Assembly (NCBI RefSeq): GCF_027531545.1
Contig: NZ_JAPZSC010000006.1
Location: 372,001-436,000 of the forward strand
Direction: 5' to 3'
DNA length: 64,000 bases
Source: Silanimonas sp.
GTDB lineage: Bacteria > Pseudomonadota > Gammaproteobacteria > Xanthomonadales > Xanthomonadaceae
Shown: positions 1 through 9,556 of the stretch, piece by piece
Position numbering within the stretch: position 1 is the first letter of the stretch
How the letters are laid out: every line of letters starts with the position of its first letter
The notes under the pieces: model-generated
Told to the model about the DNA's origin: nothing
The model's database searches: none
Seen by the model: only the letters and a program-made list of their open reading frames with translations
Made by a program: the position numbers and the translations under genes

Positions 1-301
1 CGGCCTCCAGCACACCGTCGACGAAGCGCAGGCGCACCGTGAGGCGACTGGGCCCGAAGTTGTGGTACCAATCCTCGATGCGGCGTTCGACGCGCTGCTC
101 GATCAGGCCACCCTCGCCGCGGATGAGTAACTCGCCGCGTGGCGCGCGCCAGTAGGGGTTGCCACAGCGCGAGAGGACCTGCACGTCCAGAGCGCCACGG
201 TCGACCACGCGCGAGCCGCACTGCAGCGCGCTGGCCGGCATCGCGGCGGAGAAGGCCGCAGCGCCGAGCAGCACGAGCAGCGGCGCGCGGCGCAGTGACA
301 T
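1..301 (-). CDS. DUF2845 family secreted protein (partial, cut by window edge)
   Basis: Only the first 100 or so residues are visible because the gene runs off the left edge. It starts at ATG 301, which overlaps the TGA of the upstream transglycosylase gene (ATGA), so the two are probably cotranslated. Residues 1-26 form a signal peptide (Arg-Arg, then an Ala/Leu-rich core ending in SA). The mature part has the paired-cysteine pattern of DUF2845 proteins: CGSRVVDRG, then VLSRCGNPYW. These are small periplasmic proteins of unknown function. The family call rests on this short motif; no function can be assigned. Confidence 0.72.
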   Translation of the reverse strand, partial: MSLRRAPLLVLLGAAAFSAAMPASALQCGSRVVDRGALDVQVLSRCGNPYWRAPRGELLIRGEGGLIEQRVERRIEDWYHNFGPSRLTVRLRFVDGVLEA

Positions 302-1791
302 CAGCCGCGGCAGCCGGAGAGGCTGAGGCGCTGGCCCGGACGCAACGCGTAAGGCGAGCGCAGCGCGTTCACGCGGGCGACGGTCTGCGCGCTGCAGCCA
401 TGCCGGCGCGCAATAGCGCTGAGCGTGTCGCCACGGCGCACCGTGTAGCGCGAGCCTGCGGCCACCGCCGCCCGCGGCACAGGCCCGGCCCCGGGCTTGC
501 GAGCATTCACGAGGGCCAACGCCTGCTCGGCACGCGGACCATTCACACAGCCGGCGTCGTACAGCGGCATCACCGCCACCGGCACGCGGAGTTCAGTGCC
601 GGCGGGCAGCACGGTTTCCGGCAGCCAGCGCGGGTTGAGGTTGCGGAGCGCGCGGAAGTAGCCGTAGCGCGATTCGCCGTTGCCGATGCAGATGGTGAGC
701 TGGTTGATCGACGCCGGCTGCTTCAAGGCCAGCACGGTGGCCGCACCGTTCACCGACGGGAATTCGAGGCCGTAGTCCTCCGGGTGCAGGAACAGCCACG
801 CCGCCGAGAGGATGTAGGGCACGTAGTCGCGGGTTTCCTTCGGCAGCGCGTTGTAGACCGCTGGGTCCCAGAACGACTTGCCGGGGTTCTGCCGCGCCAA
901 ACGGCCCACCCGGCCTTCGCCGCCGTTGTAGGCCGCGAGGGCCAACTCGAGGTTGTGCCCCAACTCGGCGAAACGCTCGTTGAGGTATTGCGTGCTGGCG
1001 CGCGAGGCCAGCTGCGGCTCGAAGCGCGTGTCGTAGCCGTCCTGCCAGCCGAGGCCGAAACGCCGCCCTGTGGCCGGCATGAACTGCATCAGTCCCGCCG
1101 CACCCGCGGGGGAAATCGCATGGACGCGGCCGCCGGATTCACGGGCCATGATGGCGAACAGCAGCGCTTCCGGCAGGCCCGCCCGCTCGTACTCCGGCCA
1201 CATCAGGAAGCGCATGTACTGGTACTGCTCGTGCGCGTTGATCAGCTGCGGGCGCAGCGCCGTGAGCCACTCGGCCATGGCCGCGCGCACGGCTTCGTTC
1301 TGCACGATCAGCTCGCGGAGATCGCGGCCGTTGAGCTGGTTCAACGTGTCGGCGGCATTCGGGAAGGCCTCGATGACCGGCGAACCCTCGGCCGGATTCG
1401 CGGCCGTCGCTTCCGCCGGATCCGCCTCGGCCTCGTCATCGCCCTCGCCCGCCACGCGCGTGCGCGCGCCGAACAACGCATCGAAGCGCGACACCAGGCG
1501 TTCGGCCTCGCAGCCTTCGATGCGCCGGCATTGCTCCACCAGGTCGAACATCCGATCCATGGCGCGCTGCGCCGCACGCTTGCCCGGGCGACGCTCGCCG
1601 CCGGCCGCCTGCGCCACGCCGTCGCGGTAGGCCTTCGCCGCCGCCTCGAAATCCGCGTACAGCGACTCCTGCTCCCCCTCGGTGCCGGGATCGGCCGACG
1701 ACGGCGCCGCCATCACCGCAGGGACACAGGCCAAGGCCACCACCGCCAAGGCGGACGGGAGCCCCGGGACACAACGCAGGAAACGACGCAT
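301..1791 (-). CDS. mltD: Membrane-bound lytic murein transglycosylase D-like protein
   Basis: This enzyme cleaves the MurNAc-GlcNAc glycosidic bond of peptidoglycan and leaves a 1,6-anhydro end. The 496-residue product has a signal peptide (about residues 1-28, ending AVMAA), a Glu-rich helical region, then an SLT goose-lysozyme-like domain. The catalytic glutamate is at about residue 218 in MARESGGR, followed by the typical AGLMQFMPATGRRFGL motif and AYNGGEGRV. A single LysM peptidoglycan-binding repeat closes the protein (YTVRRGDTLSAIARRHG); E. coli MltD carries two. ATG 1791 is chosen; an in-frame GTG at 1797 adds two residues. It runs divergently from the ATPase gene at 1919. Confidence 0.88.
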   Translation of the reverse strand: MRRFLRCVPGLPSALAVVALACVPAVMAAPSSADPGTEGEQESLYADFEAAAKAYRDGVAQAAGGERRPGKRAAQRAMDRMFDLVEQCRRIEGCEAERLVSRFDALFGARTRVAGEGDDEAEADPAEATAANPAEGSPVIEAFPNAADTLNQLNGRDLRELIVQNEAVRAAMAEWLTALRPQLINAHEQYQYMRFLMWPEYERAGLPEALLFAIMARESGGRVHAISPAGAAGLMQFMPATGRRFGLGWQDGYDTRFEPQLASRASTQYLNERFAELGHNLELALAAYNGGEGRVGRLARQNPGKSFWDPAVYNALPKETRDYVPYILSAAWLFLHPEDYGLEFPSVNGAATVLALKQPASINQLTICIGNGESRYGYFRALRNLNPRWLPETVLPAGTELRVPVAVMPLYDAGCVNGPRAEQALALVNARKPGAGPVPRAAVAAGSRYTVRRGDTLSAIARRHGCSAQTVARVNALRSPYALRPGQRLSLSGCRG

Positions 1792-1918
1792 GGACACTCG
1801 CAGGAACGGTCGAAAACAGGCTTTGCAGCCTACCGGCGCCCCGCCCCCCGCTCAACCGGAATCCGACGGCGCGACAGCGACCGTTACACTCGCGCCGCAC
1901 CCTCTGCGGAACGGAACC

Positions 1919-3445
1919 GTGACGACGCCAGCCCCCGATGCCCTCCTGCTCGGCCATGCCGAAGACCGCCCCATCACGCTGCCGCTGAAGTTCGGCAATC
2001 GCCACGGCTTGATCGCCGGCGCGACGGGCACGGGCAAGACCGTCTCGGTGCTTCGCCTCGTCGAAGGCTTCAGCAAGGCTGGCGTGCCGGTGGTGATCGC
2101 GGACGTGAAGGGCGATGTCGCAGGACTCGGCATGGCCGGCGCGATGAACCCGAAGCTGCAGGCGCGCCTGGACGCCCTGAAGCTGGCGGATTTCGGCTTC
2201 GCTGCGCTGCCCGTCGCGTTCTGGGACCTTTTCGGCGTGAACGGCCATCCGCTGCGCACGACGGTGAGTGAGATCGGCCCGACCCTGCTCTCGCGGATCC
2301 TCCAGCTCTCCGAAGCGCAGGGCGGCGTGCTCGACATCGCTTTCGCGCTGGCCGATGCGGAAGGGCTGCTGCTACTCGACATGGACGACCTGCGCGCCTT
2401 GCTCGGCTTCATCGGCGAGAACCGCGACGTCGTTTCGAAGACCTATGGCCTCGTCTCGTCGCAAAGCCTCGCCGCGCTGCAGCGTGCGCTGCTGAAGTTC
2501 GAGCAGGAGGGCGCGCGCAGCCTGCTCGGCGAACCGGCACTGCAGCTCGGCGACCTGATGCGCACGGCCCCCGACGGCCGCGGCACGGTGAACGTGATCG
2601 CCGCCGAGACCCTGGTGCTGAAGCCGCGCCTTTACGCGAGTTTCCTGCTGTGGCTGCTATCCGAGCTTTTCGAAACCCTCCCCGAGGTGGGCGATCTCGA
2701 CAAGCCGAAGCTGGTGTTCGTCTTCGACGAGGCCCACCTGCTGTTTGCCGACTGCCCGCCCTCGCTGCAGCAGCGCATCGAGCAAGTCGTGCGCCTGATC
2801 CGCTCGAAGGGCGTGGGCGTGTACTTCTGCACGCAGAGCCCTTCGGACATTCCGGACGTCGTGCTGGCCCAGCTGGGCCATCGCATCCAACACGCGCTGC
2901 GCGCCTTCACCCCGCGTGACCAGAAGGCCGTGCGCGTCGCCGCCGAAACCTTCGTGCCCAATCCGGCCCTCGACACGGCCCGTGCGATCTCCGAACTGGG
3001 CGTTGGCGAAGCGCTGGTCTCGACCCTGCAGGGCGGCGGCCAGCCATCGATGGTCGAACGCACCCTGATGGCGCCGCCCGGTTGCCGTCTCGGTGCGATC
3101 ACCCCCGACGAGCGCGCGGCGCTGCGCGCGCAGAGCGGCCTCGCGGGCAAGTACGACACCTCGCTGGACCGCGACTCGGCCTCGGAAATGCTCGAACGCC
3201 GCGCGGCGCAAGCAGCACCGGAAGCAGGCCGGGATGCCGGTCCGCCGGCACCGACACGCGACAGCGGCGGCACTGCGACCGAGGCCAAACCCAGCAGCCG
3301 CCTCAATGACTTCCTCTGGGGCACGGGCCGTCGCCAGGGCGCCGTTGAAGCGATGACGAAATCGGCGGCGCGCACGGTCGGCAACCAGTTGGGCCGCTCG
3401 CTGCTTCGCGGCCTGCTCGGGGGCTTGCTGGGCGGCCGCCGATGA
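1919..3445 (+). CDS. HerA/YjgR-type ATPase (DUF853 family)
   Basis: A 508-residue P-loop ATPase of the HerA-FtsK superfamily, resembling E. coli YjgR. Walker A (GATGTGKT) is at about residues 34-41 and Walker B (LVFVFDEAHLLF) at about 262-273. A later segment, FCTQSPSDIPDVVLAQLG, is typical of DUF853. The C-terminal tail is Gly/Arg/Leu-rich ([14 protein letters not shown]). GTG 1919 is chosen because it gives the usual family length of about 500 and leaves 127 bp between it and the divergent transglycosylase start. An in-frame ATG at 1790 would overlap that start. Its stop overlaps the next ATG (ATGA). The cellular substrate of this family is not established. Confidence 0.82.
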   Translation: MTTPAPDALLLGHAEDRPITLPLKFGNRHGLIAGATGTGKTVSVLRLVEGFSKAGVPVVIADVKGDVAGLGMAGAMNPKLQARLDALKLADFGFAALPVAFWDLFGVNGHPLRTTVSEIGPTLLSRILQLSEAQGGVLDIAFALADAEGLLLLDMDDLRALLGFIGENRDVVSKTYGLVSSQSLAALQRALLKFEQEGARSLLGEPALQLGDLMRTAPDGRGTVNVIAAETLVLKPRLYASFLLWLLSELFETLPEVGDLDKPKLVFVFDEAHLLFADCPPSLQQRIEQVVRLIRSKGVGVYFCTQSPSDIPDVVLAQLGHRIQHALRAFTPRDQKAVRVAAETFVPNPALDTARAISELGVGEALVSTLQGGGQPSMVERTLMAPPGCRLGAITPDERAALRAQSGLAGKYDTSLDRDSASEMLERRAAQAAPEAGRDAGPPAPTRDSGGTATEAKPSSRLNDFLWGTGRRQGAVEAMTKSAARTVGNQLGRSLLRGLLGGLLGGRR

Positions 3446-4575
3446 ATCCGGATTGGCGCACCCGCGGGCAGGTTCACGACCGCGGCGTTGCCGACCAGCC
3501 GCCGTACTGGCGGGACGCCGCGAACGTCGTGCGCTACCCGTGGCTCGGCAGCAACGGCATGGTGATCGGCGTGCTGTCGATGATCGCCAGCGTGCAGATC
3601 GTCCCGGTCATCGGCACGTTCGCGTCGTTGTTCCTGCTCCTCGCAGTGCCGAAGCACGCGTTGGAAGTCCTGCGCGATTCCGCCCATGGCCACCGCGAAC
3701 CGCCCCAGTTCGGCCTCGATGTCGGCGACCGCGCGGTGTTCGCGTTCCTCGCACTGCTGCTCGCTTTTGCCGTCGTGCATCTGGCGCTGACGATGTTCGC
3801 GCCCGGGCCGTGGCCGGCTGCGTGGCGGCTGCTCATGGCCACGGTGCTGCCCTTGATCGCGATGTCGCTCGCCATCGACGAGAACATCGGCCGTGCGATC
3901 AACCCGGTGTACTGGGCCGAGGTGCTGGCGCGCGTGGGCCTGCCCTACCTCGGCGCCATCGTCCTCGTTTGGCTCGGGCTTGGGTTCGGCTTGACCGGGG
4001 CGGCCTGGCTCGACCGCGTGCTGCCGCCGTTCTTCGGCGCGATGGTGTCGACGGCCATCGCGTTGTGGGTGCTGTTCATGGCAGCGCACGTCTGTGGCCG
4101 TCTGGTGTTCCAGTACCGCGATGCGCTGGGCTTCACGCCATCGGGTCCGGAAGAACCGGAGAAGCTCCGCTTCAGCCGCGACCATCGGCTGGAGGACCGC
4201 ATCACGGCGATGCTGGCCGAAGGAAAGGCCGCCGAAGCGCGAACCGCCCTCGAGGAGGAACTCCGCGAGCGCGCCGTCTCCGCAGCGCTGCACCGGCAGT
4301 ACCGCAGCCTGTTGCGCGATGCCCGCGACAACCCCGCGCTGCTCGCGCACGGGCGGCAATGGCTGCACCAGAAGATCGTCGAAGGCGATGCGCGGGGTGC
4401 GCTCTCGCTGGTGCAGGAGTGCCTCGATCTTGACCCATCCTTCACACCACTTGACGTCGAGGACTGGCCACCGGTCATCGCCGCGGCCGAGCGCGCCGGG
4501 CTCCAGCGCCTTGCGGACGCCGCGCGAAGCGCACAGGGTCCACGGCCTCCGGCACAATCGGGCTCTTCCTCCTGA
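3442..4575 (+). CDS. Hypothetical multi-pass membrane protein coupled to the HerA-like ATPase
   Basis: I do not recognise this family. The 377-residue product has a short hydrophilic N-terminus, about five hydrophobic segments between residues 38 and 225 (for example [13 protein letters not shown] and [15 protein letters not shown]), and a soluble, helix-rich C-terminal part of about 150 residues rich in Glu and Arg. It starts at ATG 3442, overlapping the TGA of the ATPase gene by 4 nt, so the two are probably translationally coupled. The soluble tail could be a cytoplasmic interaction domain, but no catalytic motif is visible. Confidence 0.75.
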   Translation: MNPDWRTRGQVHDRGVADQPPYWRDAANVVRYPWLGSNGMVIGVLSMIASVQIVPVIGTFASLFLLLAVPKHALEVLRDSAHGHREPPQFGLDVGDRAVFAFLALLLAFAVVHLALTMFAPGPWPAAWRLLMATVLPLIAMSLAIDENIGRAINPVYWAEVLARVGLPYLGAIVLVWLGLGFGLTGAAWLDRVLPPFFGAMVSTAIALWVLFMAAHVCGRLVFQYRDALGFTPSGPEEPEKLRFSRDHRLEDRITAMLAEGKAAEARTALEEELRERAVSAALHRQYRSLLRDARDNPALLAHGRQWLHQKIVEGDARGALSLVQECLDLDPSFTPLDVEDWPPVIAAAERAGLQRLADAARSAQGPRPPAQSGSSS

Positions 4576-4586
4576 AACCCCTTCCG

Positions 4587-6143
4587 ATGTCCGCCTCCGA
4601 CGCCCTTCCCGCCGCGGCGCCGCGCACCGCCGTCGACCGCTTCCTCGCCATCGTCGAGCGCGCCGGCAACCTGCTGCCGCACCCGGCCACGCTGTTCTTC
4701 CTGCTCACCGTCTTCGTGGTCATCGCCAGCGCGATCGCCGCGCAGTTCGACTTGAGCGTCGCGCACCCGAAGACCGGCGAGCCGGTGGTGCCGGTCAACC
4801 TGCTCAGCGTCGACGGCCTGCAGCAGATCATGGGCGGCCTCGTCACCAACTTCACCAGCTTCGCCCCGCTCGGCACCGTCCTGGTGGCCCTGATCGGCAT
4901 CGGCGTGGCCGAGCACAGCGGCTTCATCGGCGCCTGCCTGCGCATCGTCGTGCTGAACGCCCCGCGCTTCCTGCTGACGCCCATCGTGGTGTTCGCCGGC
5001 GTGATGTCGAACATGGCCAGCGAGATCGGCTACGTGCTGCTGGTGCCCTTGGCCGGCCTGCTCTACGTGGCCGCGGGGCGCCATCCGATCCTCGGCATTG
5101 CCGCCGCGTTCGCCGGCGTGTCGGGCGGCTACTCGGCCAACCTGCTGCTTGGCACGATCGACCCGCTGCTTTCCGGCCTCTCGCAGGAAGCCGCCCGCAT
5201 CGTCGATCCAACGTATACGGTCAGTCCTGCCGCGAACCTGTTCTTCATGCAGGTGTCGACCCCAGTGATCACCCTGCTCGGCTGGTTCGTCACCGAGAAG
5301 ATCGTCGCCCGCCGCTTCCCCGACGGCGCCTACGGCAAAGGCGACGAGACGATCGAACCCCTGTCCGCCGCCGAGAAGCGCGGCCTCGTGTACGCCGGCA
5401 TCGCCACCCTTGTCCTGACCGGCCTCGTGCTGCTGGCCACCGTGCCGGCCGACGGCGCGCTGCGCATCGCCGGCGAGCCCGACCTGCTGAAGGCCCTCTC
5501 GCCCTTCCTGCACGGCATCGTCGCCCTGATCTTCGTCGCTGGCGCCCTGATCGGCATCGCCTACGGCGTCGGCGCCGGCACGATCAAGAGCGACAACGAC
5601 GTCATCAAGGGCATGTCGGCCTCCATGGGCACCCTGGCGAGCTACCTCGTGCTGGTGTTCTTCGCGGCGCAGTTCGTCGCCCTGTTCAACTGGACCCAGC
5701 TGGGACTGATCTTCGCCGTCGAAGGCGCGGAACTGCTCAAGGCGCTGGGCCTGCCCAAGATCCCGCTGCTGCTCGGCTTCATCCTGCTCACCGCCACGGT
5801 GAACCTTGCGATGGGATCGGCCTCGGCGAAGTGGGCGCTGATGGCGCCGGTGTTCGTACCGATGTTCATGCTGCTGGGCTACTCGCCCGAAGTAACGCAA
5901 ACGGCCTACCGCGTCGGCGATTCGGTCACCAACATCATCTCGCCGATGATGAGCTACTTCGCCCTGATCATCGCTTTCCTGCAGCGTTACGAGCCGAAGG
6001 CGGGCATCGGCACCGTCGTCGCGACGATGATCCCCTACTCCATCACCTTCTTCATCGGCTGGTCCTGCCTGTTCGCGCTGTGGATCTTCATGGGCTGGCC
6101 GCTGGGCCCGGGTGCCGCGCTGACCTACACGCCGGCGGGCTGA
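4587..6143 (+). CDS. AbgT-family transporter
   Basis: A 518-residue polytopic inner-membrane protein that matches the AbgT family in length and motifs. Known members import p-aminobenzoyl-glutamate or export sulfonamides and related folate-like compounds, driven by ion gradients. Visible hallmarks are the N-terminal [13 protein letters not shown] segment, [19 protein letters not shown], and the highly conserved [20 protein letters not shown] with the following GYSPE near the C-terminus. It starts 11 nt after the previous stop, so it may share a transcript with the two upstream genes. The substrate cannot be told from sequence. Confidence 0.9.
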   Translation: MSASDALPAAAPRTAVDRFLAIVERAGNLLPHPATLFFLLTVFVVIASAIAAQFDLSVAHPKTGEPVVPVNLLSVDGLQQIMGGLVTNFTSFAPLGTVLVALIGIGVAEHSGFIGACLRIVVLNAPRFLLTPIVVFAGVMSNMASEIGYVLLVPLAGLLYVAAGRHPILGIAAAFAGVSGGYSANLLLGTIDPLLSGLSQEAARIVDPTYTVSPAANLFFMQVSTPVITLLGWFVTEKIVARRFPDGAYGKGDETIEPLSAAEKRGLVYAGIATLVLTGLVLLATVPADGALRIAGEPDLLKALSPFLHGIVALIFVAGALIGIAYGVGAGTIKSDNDVIKGMSASMGTLASYLVLVFFAAQFVALFNWTQLGLIFAVEGAELLKALGLPKIPLLLGFILLTATVNLAMGSASAKWALMAPVFVPMFMLLGYSPEVTQTAYRVGDSVTNIISPMMSYFALIIAFLQRYEPKAGIGTVVATMIPYSITFFIGWSCLFALWIFMGWPLGPGAALTYTPAG

Positions 6144-6165
6144 GCCGGCGTCCGATCACCCGTCC

Positions 6166-6669
6166 GTGTCACGCTGGCGTCCGCCGCAATGGCCCTCGAC
6201 CGCACTGATCACGCGCGAGGGCTTCGAGCGATTGAAGGCCGAGCTCGACGATCTGTGGCGAATTCGGCGGCCCGAGGTGGTCAAGGCCCTCGCCGCGGCC
6301 GCGGCGGAGGGCGACCGCTCCGAGAACGCCGAGTACACCTATCGCAAGAAGCAGCTCGGCGAGATCGATCGCCGGGTGCGCTACCTGTCGAAGCGGATCG
6401 AGGTGCTCAAGGTCGTCGAGGCCCACCCCGCCGATCCGCAGGCGGTGTTCTTTGGCGCGTGGCTCACCGTCGAGCGCGAGGACACCGGCGCGGAAAGCAC
6501 CTACCGCATCGTCGGCCCGGACGAGATCGATGCGGCCAAGGGCTGGATCAGCATCGATTCCCCGCTGGCGCGGGCCGCGCTGAAGAAGCGCATCGACGAC
6601 GAGTTCGAAGCCGCCCTGCCGGCCGGGCCGGTGCGCTTCATCGTCGTCGACGTGCGCTACCCGCCCTGA
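6166..6669 (+). CDS. greB: Transcription elongation factor GreB
   Basis: GreB binds in the RNA polymerase secondary channel and stimulates cleavage of backtracked RNA. The 167-residue protein has the N-terminal coiled coil with the acidic tip motif GDRSENAEY (the Asp and Glu that help hold the catalytic Mg2+), followed by [19 protein letters not shown] and the C-terminal FKBP-like domain with IVGPDEID and [15 protein letters not shown]-like sequence. GreB rather than GreA is indicated by FFGAW and IDRRVRYL. It starts at GTG 6166. Its stop lies 1 bp from the stop of the convergent mshQ-like gene. Confidence 0.93.
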   Translation: MSRWRPPQWPSTALITREGFERLKAELDDLWRIRRPEVVKALAAAAAEGDRSENAEYTYRKKQLGEIDRRVRYLSKRIEVLKVVEAHPADPQAVFFGAWLTVEREDTGAESTYRIVGPDEIDAAKGWISIDSPLARAALKKRIDDEFEAALPAGPVRFIVVDVRYPP

Positions 6670-6670
6670 A

Positions 6671-9556
6671 TCAGTACACCTCGCGCTCGTGAATGGCGCG
6701 ACGATCGCCCTGATACACGCCGAAGCCGATCCGCGCCGTCGGGGCCGTGCTGCCCGTGCCCCGCCAGTTGAACTGCAGCCATGCAGGCACGGTGGGCGTC
6801 AGGTCGAGGATGCCGACGTTGCCTGCGCCCGGAGCGCGAAGCCACAGCGTGAAATTGCCGCCATTGCCGGTGGGCGGCGTCAGCGAGTAGCGCCTCGCCA
6901 CCGGCCCGGCCACGCTGCAGCCCTGACCGCTCGCCCCGGGACTACCGCTGTCCTGCACGCAGGTTTCCGACGGCAGCAGCGTGTCACCAGCGTTCGCATC
7001 CACCAGGGGCGCCAGCGTCACGCCCGTGCAGAAGTCGTCCGTGTTCGCCACGAAGGCCGTACCGTTGAAGAATTCCGCGCGCATCGGCACCTGGAGGTCG
7101 ATCACCTCGGGGCCGAAAGCATTCGTCACCGCGACGCGGCCCCAGCGCTGCTGGCTGCCGAGCGGGCCGGTGAAGCCCGTGATCGTCAGCGGATCGCAGC
7201 CATCGAGCGCCGACGTGTCGAAGCACACGCCGTCGCTGTCCGTCAGATCGGACGCCGTCAGCGCAAGCGACATTCGCGGCGTGAACGGGCCCTCGGGGGT
7301 GGCGGGCTTGGCCCAGGTGAGGCGATCGCCGTTGATGCTGACCCTGCCGGTGCCATCGAAGGGCGCCGCCGTGTTGTCGCTGACAATGGCCGCACCGCCG
7401 TTGGTGGTACGCGAGAGCGTCGCCGCCGTCGCGGGGGAAACGGCGCTGGTGTAGCTGCGGTTGGCCAGCGTTCCGGCATAGCGCCAGTACGCGTTGGCCG
7501 CCCCGCTACCGTTGACGTAGTTGCGGGTGGTGTTGCCCAGCGCGTTGACGCCGCTCACCGTCAGCTCCGGCAGCGTGCTGAACCCGAAGTCCTGGCCGAC
7601 ATAGCCGAAGGTGCCCGCTGCGCAGGCGTTGGCCAGCACCGGCGTGTTCGGCACGACAGCGAGGCGCGCGGGACGGAAGCGCCCCACCCGATCGACATCG
7701 GCGCCCACGACGTTGTCATCGGACGACGGGCTGTAGTTGAGGTAAGGCCGGCTCGCCAGCCGCGGGCGCAGCGTGATGACGCCCACCTCGTCGAAGCGCA
7801 GCGTGCCGCTTGAGGCGCCGTTCGTCCATGTGCTGAGGCCACTCGCGATGGTGACCGACGGCGCGGGAGGCTCCGGCAGGACGCCACCGACCGGAGACGT
7901 CAGGATCGCGTCGAAGGCGACACCCTCCGCCGTGCTCTCGCGGCCGAAGTTGGGCGTCGCGACATTCGATGCGTTCTGCGCTTCGACCGAGACGTTGAAC
8001 GGCACGCCCGCCACGCCGAACACCGGTCGCGTGGCGTCCCCAGGCACCGCGACGCTCGCGTTGTGGCCCGGGATCGTCAGCAGGAAGCGCGCCGGCTTGG
8101 CGATGAACGTGCCGGTGCTGCCGACGCCCGTGACCGTGAGGCCGGCATCCCCGGTGGCGCTGCTGCCGACATAGCGGGCCTGCAACTGCATCTGCCCGAC
8201 GTCGGCGTAGCGCAGGCTCGTCGTCGCCACGCCGCTGGCGTTGAATGCCAGCGACAGCGCGGTGCCGGGCGAAGCGGTCACCAGATTGCTGCCGCCGAGG
8301 TTCACGCTTCGCGTACCGGAGGCGGGGTTGAGGTACGTGGCCCAGAAACCCACGCTGCGCGTCACGTTGGCGAACAGCGGCGTGCAGGTGTTGTTGTTGG
8401 AGCGCTGCACCGCGCTGATGGTGGCTGTCTGCGGGGTGTCCGACACATGGTCAGGCACGCTGATGACGAAGCCCGATTCCGACACACTGATGTCGCATGC
8501 GCCCGCACTGTCGACCGTCCCCACGCCGTTGCGACACGAAGTCACCAGCGCCGGGGCCGGCGACACCGCGCTGATCGCGAAGCGCACGGCTTCCGGATCG
8601 GGAGGGCCGCTGGTGGTGGGCACGAGCATCGACACCGAGGTGCTGGTCTGCCCCACCGGGATGCTGAAAGGCACCGAATTGCCGCCGGCGGACAGCGTGC
8701 CGGTGGCCCCGGCACTGGACAGAGAACTGCAGTCGGCCGTGGCGCAGGCCCGGATGGTGACCGTCTCGGCCGCGCAGGAGTTCGCGTTGCCGTCGTGCTC
8801 GATGCGGTAGCGCGAGACCGCCGGTGCCAGCGCGGGGCGCAACGCGATGCTCGCCGTGCGGCCGGCGGCGGCCACCAAACCATTGCTGTCGGCGATGGCG
8901 GTGCGGGTGCCGGTCGCGCCGGGCACCGGGCGCGATTCGACCGCCATCGTCAGCGAGACGCCGTTCGTCGAGGGCTGCACCGCGCTCGACGTTGCGTCCA
9001 CGGCTTCGACCATGCCACTCGGCGGGAACCAGTTGTCGGTCGAGCCCGGCATGGCGAACGCCGCCACCAACACGTCACCGCGTGCCGTCGTGGTCACGGA
9101 CGGTGCCGCGTGGGCGAAAGCCGCCGCCGTGGCCTGGCGGGCCGACACGTCGACCGGCACGGTGTTGTCGACGCCGATGAAGCCAACGATGCCGCCCGCG
9201 GCGCCCGAGTGGACCAAAAAAAAAGAAGACCTGAAGGTGAAGGCGTAGGTGGTGACGGCACTGTCTCCTGCCGGCACGACGCGCGTGAACACCGCGAGGC
9301 GCGCATTGGCGCTGGCGCTGTCGCTGAACTGCAGGACCCAACCCGTCGGCGTATTGACGGTCACCAGGGCCGGAACCACCGTCACCGCGGCGACGAGCAC
9401 GTCGCCGGTGTTGGTGCCCGCGGGCTTGGGAAGGCTCAGCGTGCCGGTCGCGACGCCCCCCTGCGAGGTGGCCCGGGTCGAAATCTGCGCGAACGCCGGG
9501 ACGCTGGCCAACAGTGCGAGGGCCACCAGGGCGATTCGGACGAAGTGTCGGATCAT
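6671..9556 (-). CDS. mshQ: MshQ-like MSHA surface protein (DUF6701)
   Basis: A 961-residue secreted protein and the last gene of the MSHA block. A signal peptide spans residues 1-24 (ending VPAFAQ). The next 220 or so residues form a beta-rich module (GDVLVAAVTV and GDVLVAAFAM repeats). The rest has the cysteine-bearing, Ser/Thr/Gly-rich composition of MshQ/DUF6701 proteins (YRIEHDGNANSC, CSVAGPVARRY). MshQ is thought to be a pilus-associated or surface protein; its exact role is not known. The gene starts at ATG 9556, overlapping the stop of mshP (ATGA). A run of nine T on the coding strand (9216-9224) lies about 110 codons in and could make expression phase-variable. Confidence 0.8.
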   Translation of the reverse strand: MIRHFVRIALVALALLASVPAFAQISTRATSQGGVATGTLSLPKPAGTNTGDVLVAAVTVVPALVTVNTPTGWVLQFSDSASANARLAVFTRVVPAGDSAVTTYAFTFRSSFFLVHSGAAGGIVGFIGVDNTVPVDVSARQATAAAFAHAAPSVTTTARGDVLVAAFAMPGSTDNWFPPSGMVEAVDATSSAVQPSTNGVSLTMAVESRPVPGATGTRTAIADSNGLVAAAGRTASIALRPALAPAVSRYRIEHDGNANSCAAETVTIRACATADCSSLSSAGATGTLSAGGNSVPFSIPVGQTSTSVSMLVPTTSGPPDPEAVRFAISAVSPAPALVTSCRNGVGTVDSAGACDISVSESGFVISVPDHVSDTPQTATISAVQRSNNNTCTPLFANVTRSVGFWATYLNPASGTRSVNLGGSNLVTASPGTALSLAFNASGVATTSLRYADVGQMQLQARYVGSSATGDAGLTVTGVGSTGTFIAKPARFLLTIPGHNASVAVPGDATRPVFGVAGVPFNVSVEAQNASNVATPNFGRESTAEGVAFDAILTSPVGGVLPEPPAPSVTIASGLSTWTNGASSGTLRFDEVGVITLRPRLASRPYLNYSPSSDDNVVGADVDRVGRFRPARLAVVPNTPVLANACAAGTFGYVGQDFGFSTLPELTVSGVNALGNTTRNYVNGSGAANAYWRYAGTLANRSYTSAVSPATAATLSRTTNGGAAIVSDNTAAPFDGTGRVSINGDRLTWAKPATPEGPFTPRMSLALTASDLTDSDGVCFDTSALDGCDPLTITGFTGPLGSQQRWGRVAVTNAFGPEVIDLQVPMRAEFFNGTAFVANTDDFCTGVTLAPLVDANAGDTLLPSETCVQDSGSPGASGQGCSVAGPVARRYSLTPPTGNGGNFTLWLRAPGAGNVGILDLTPTVPAWLQFNWRGTGSTAPTARIGFGVYQGDRRAIHEREVY
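9216..9224. repeat. Homopolymer tract (A)9 / (T)9 inside mshQ
   Basis: Nine consecutive A on the plus strand (T on the coding strand) follow GGACC and precede GAAGA. It stands out in a gene of roughly two-thirds G+C. In the annotated frame it encodes Phe-Phe-Leu. In both other minus-strand frames translation across the tract stays open and then stops at 9094 or 9075, so a one-base slip would give a product of only about 150-160 residues. Confidence 0.9.

Noticed and set aside
139-2271. A 710-codon open frame on the plus strand across the transglycosylase and the start of the ATPase gene
   Set aside because: It is antisense to a clear gene, Arg/Ala/His-rich with no family signature, and arises from the scarcity of stop codons in high-G+C DNA.
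4094-6208. A 704-codon plus-strand frame covering the AbgT-family gene in another frame
   Set aside because: The AbgT frame has clear membrane helices and family motifs; the other is low-complexity Arg/His-rich.
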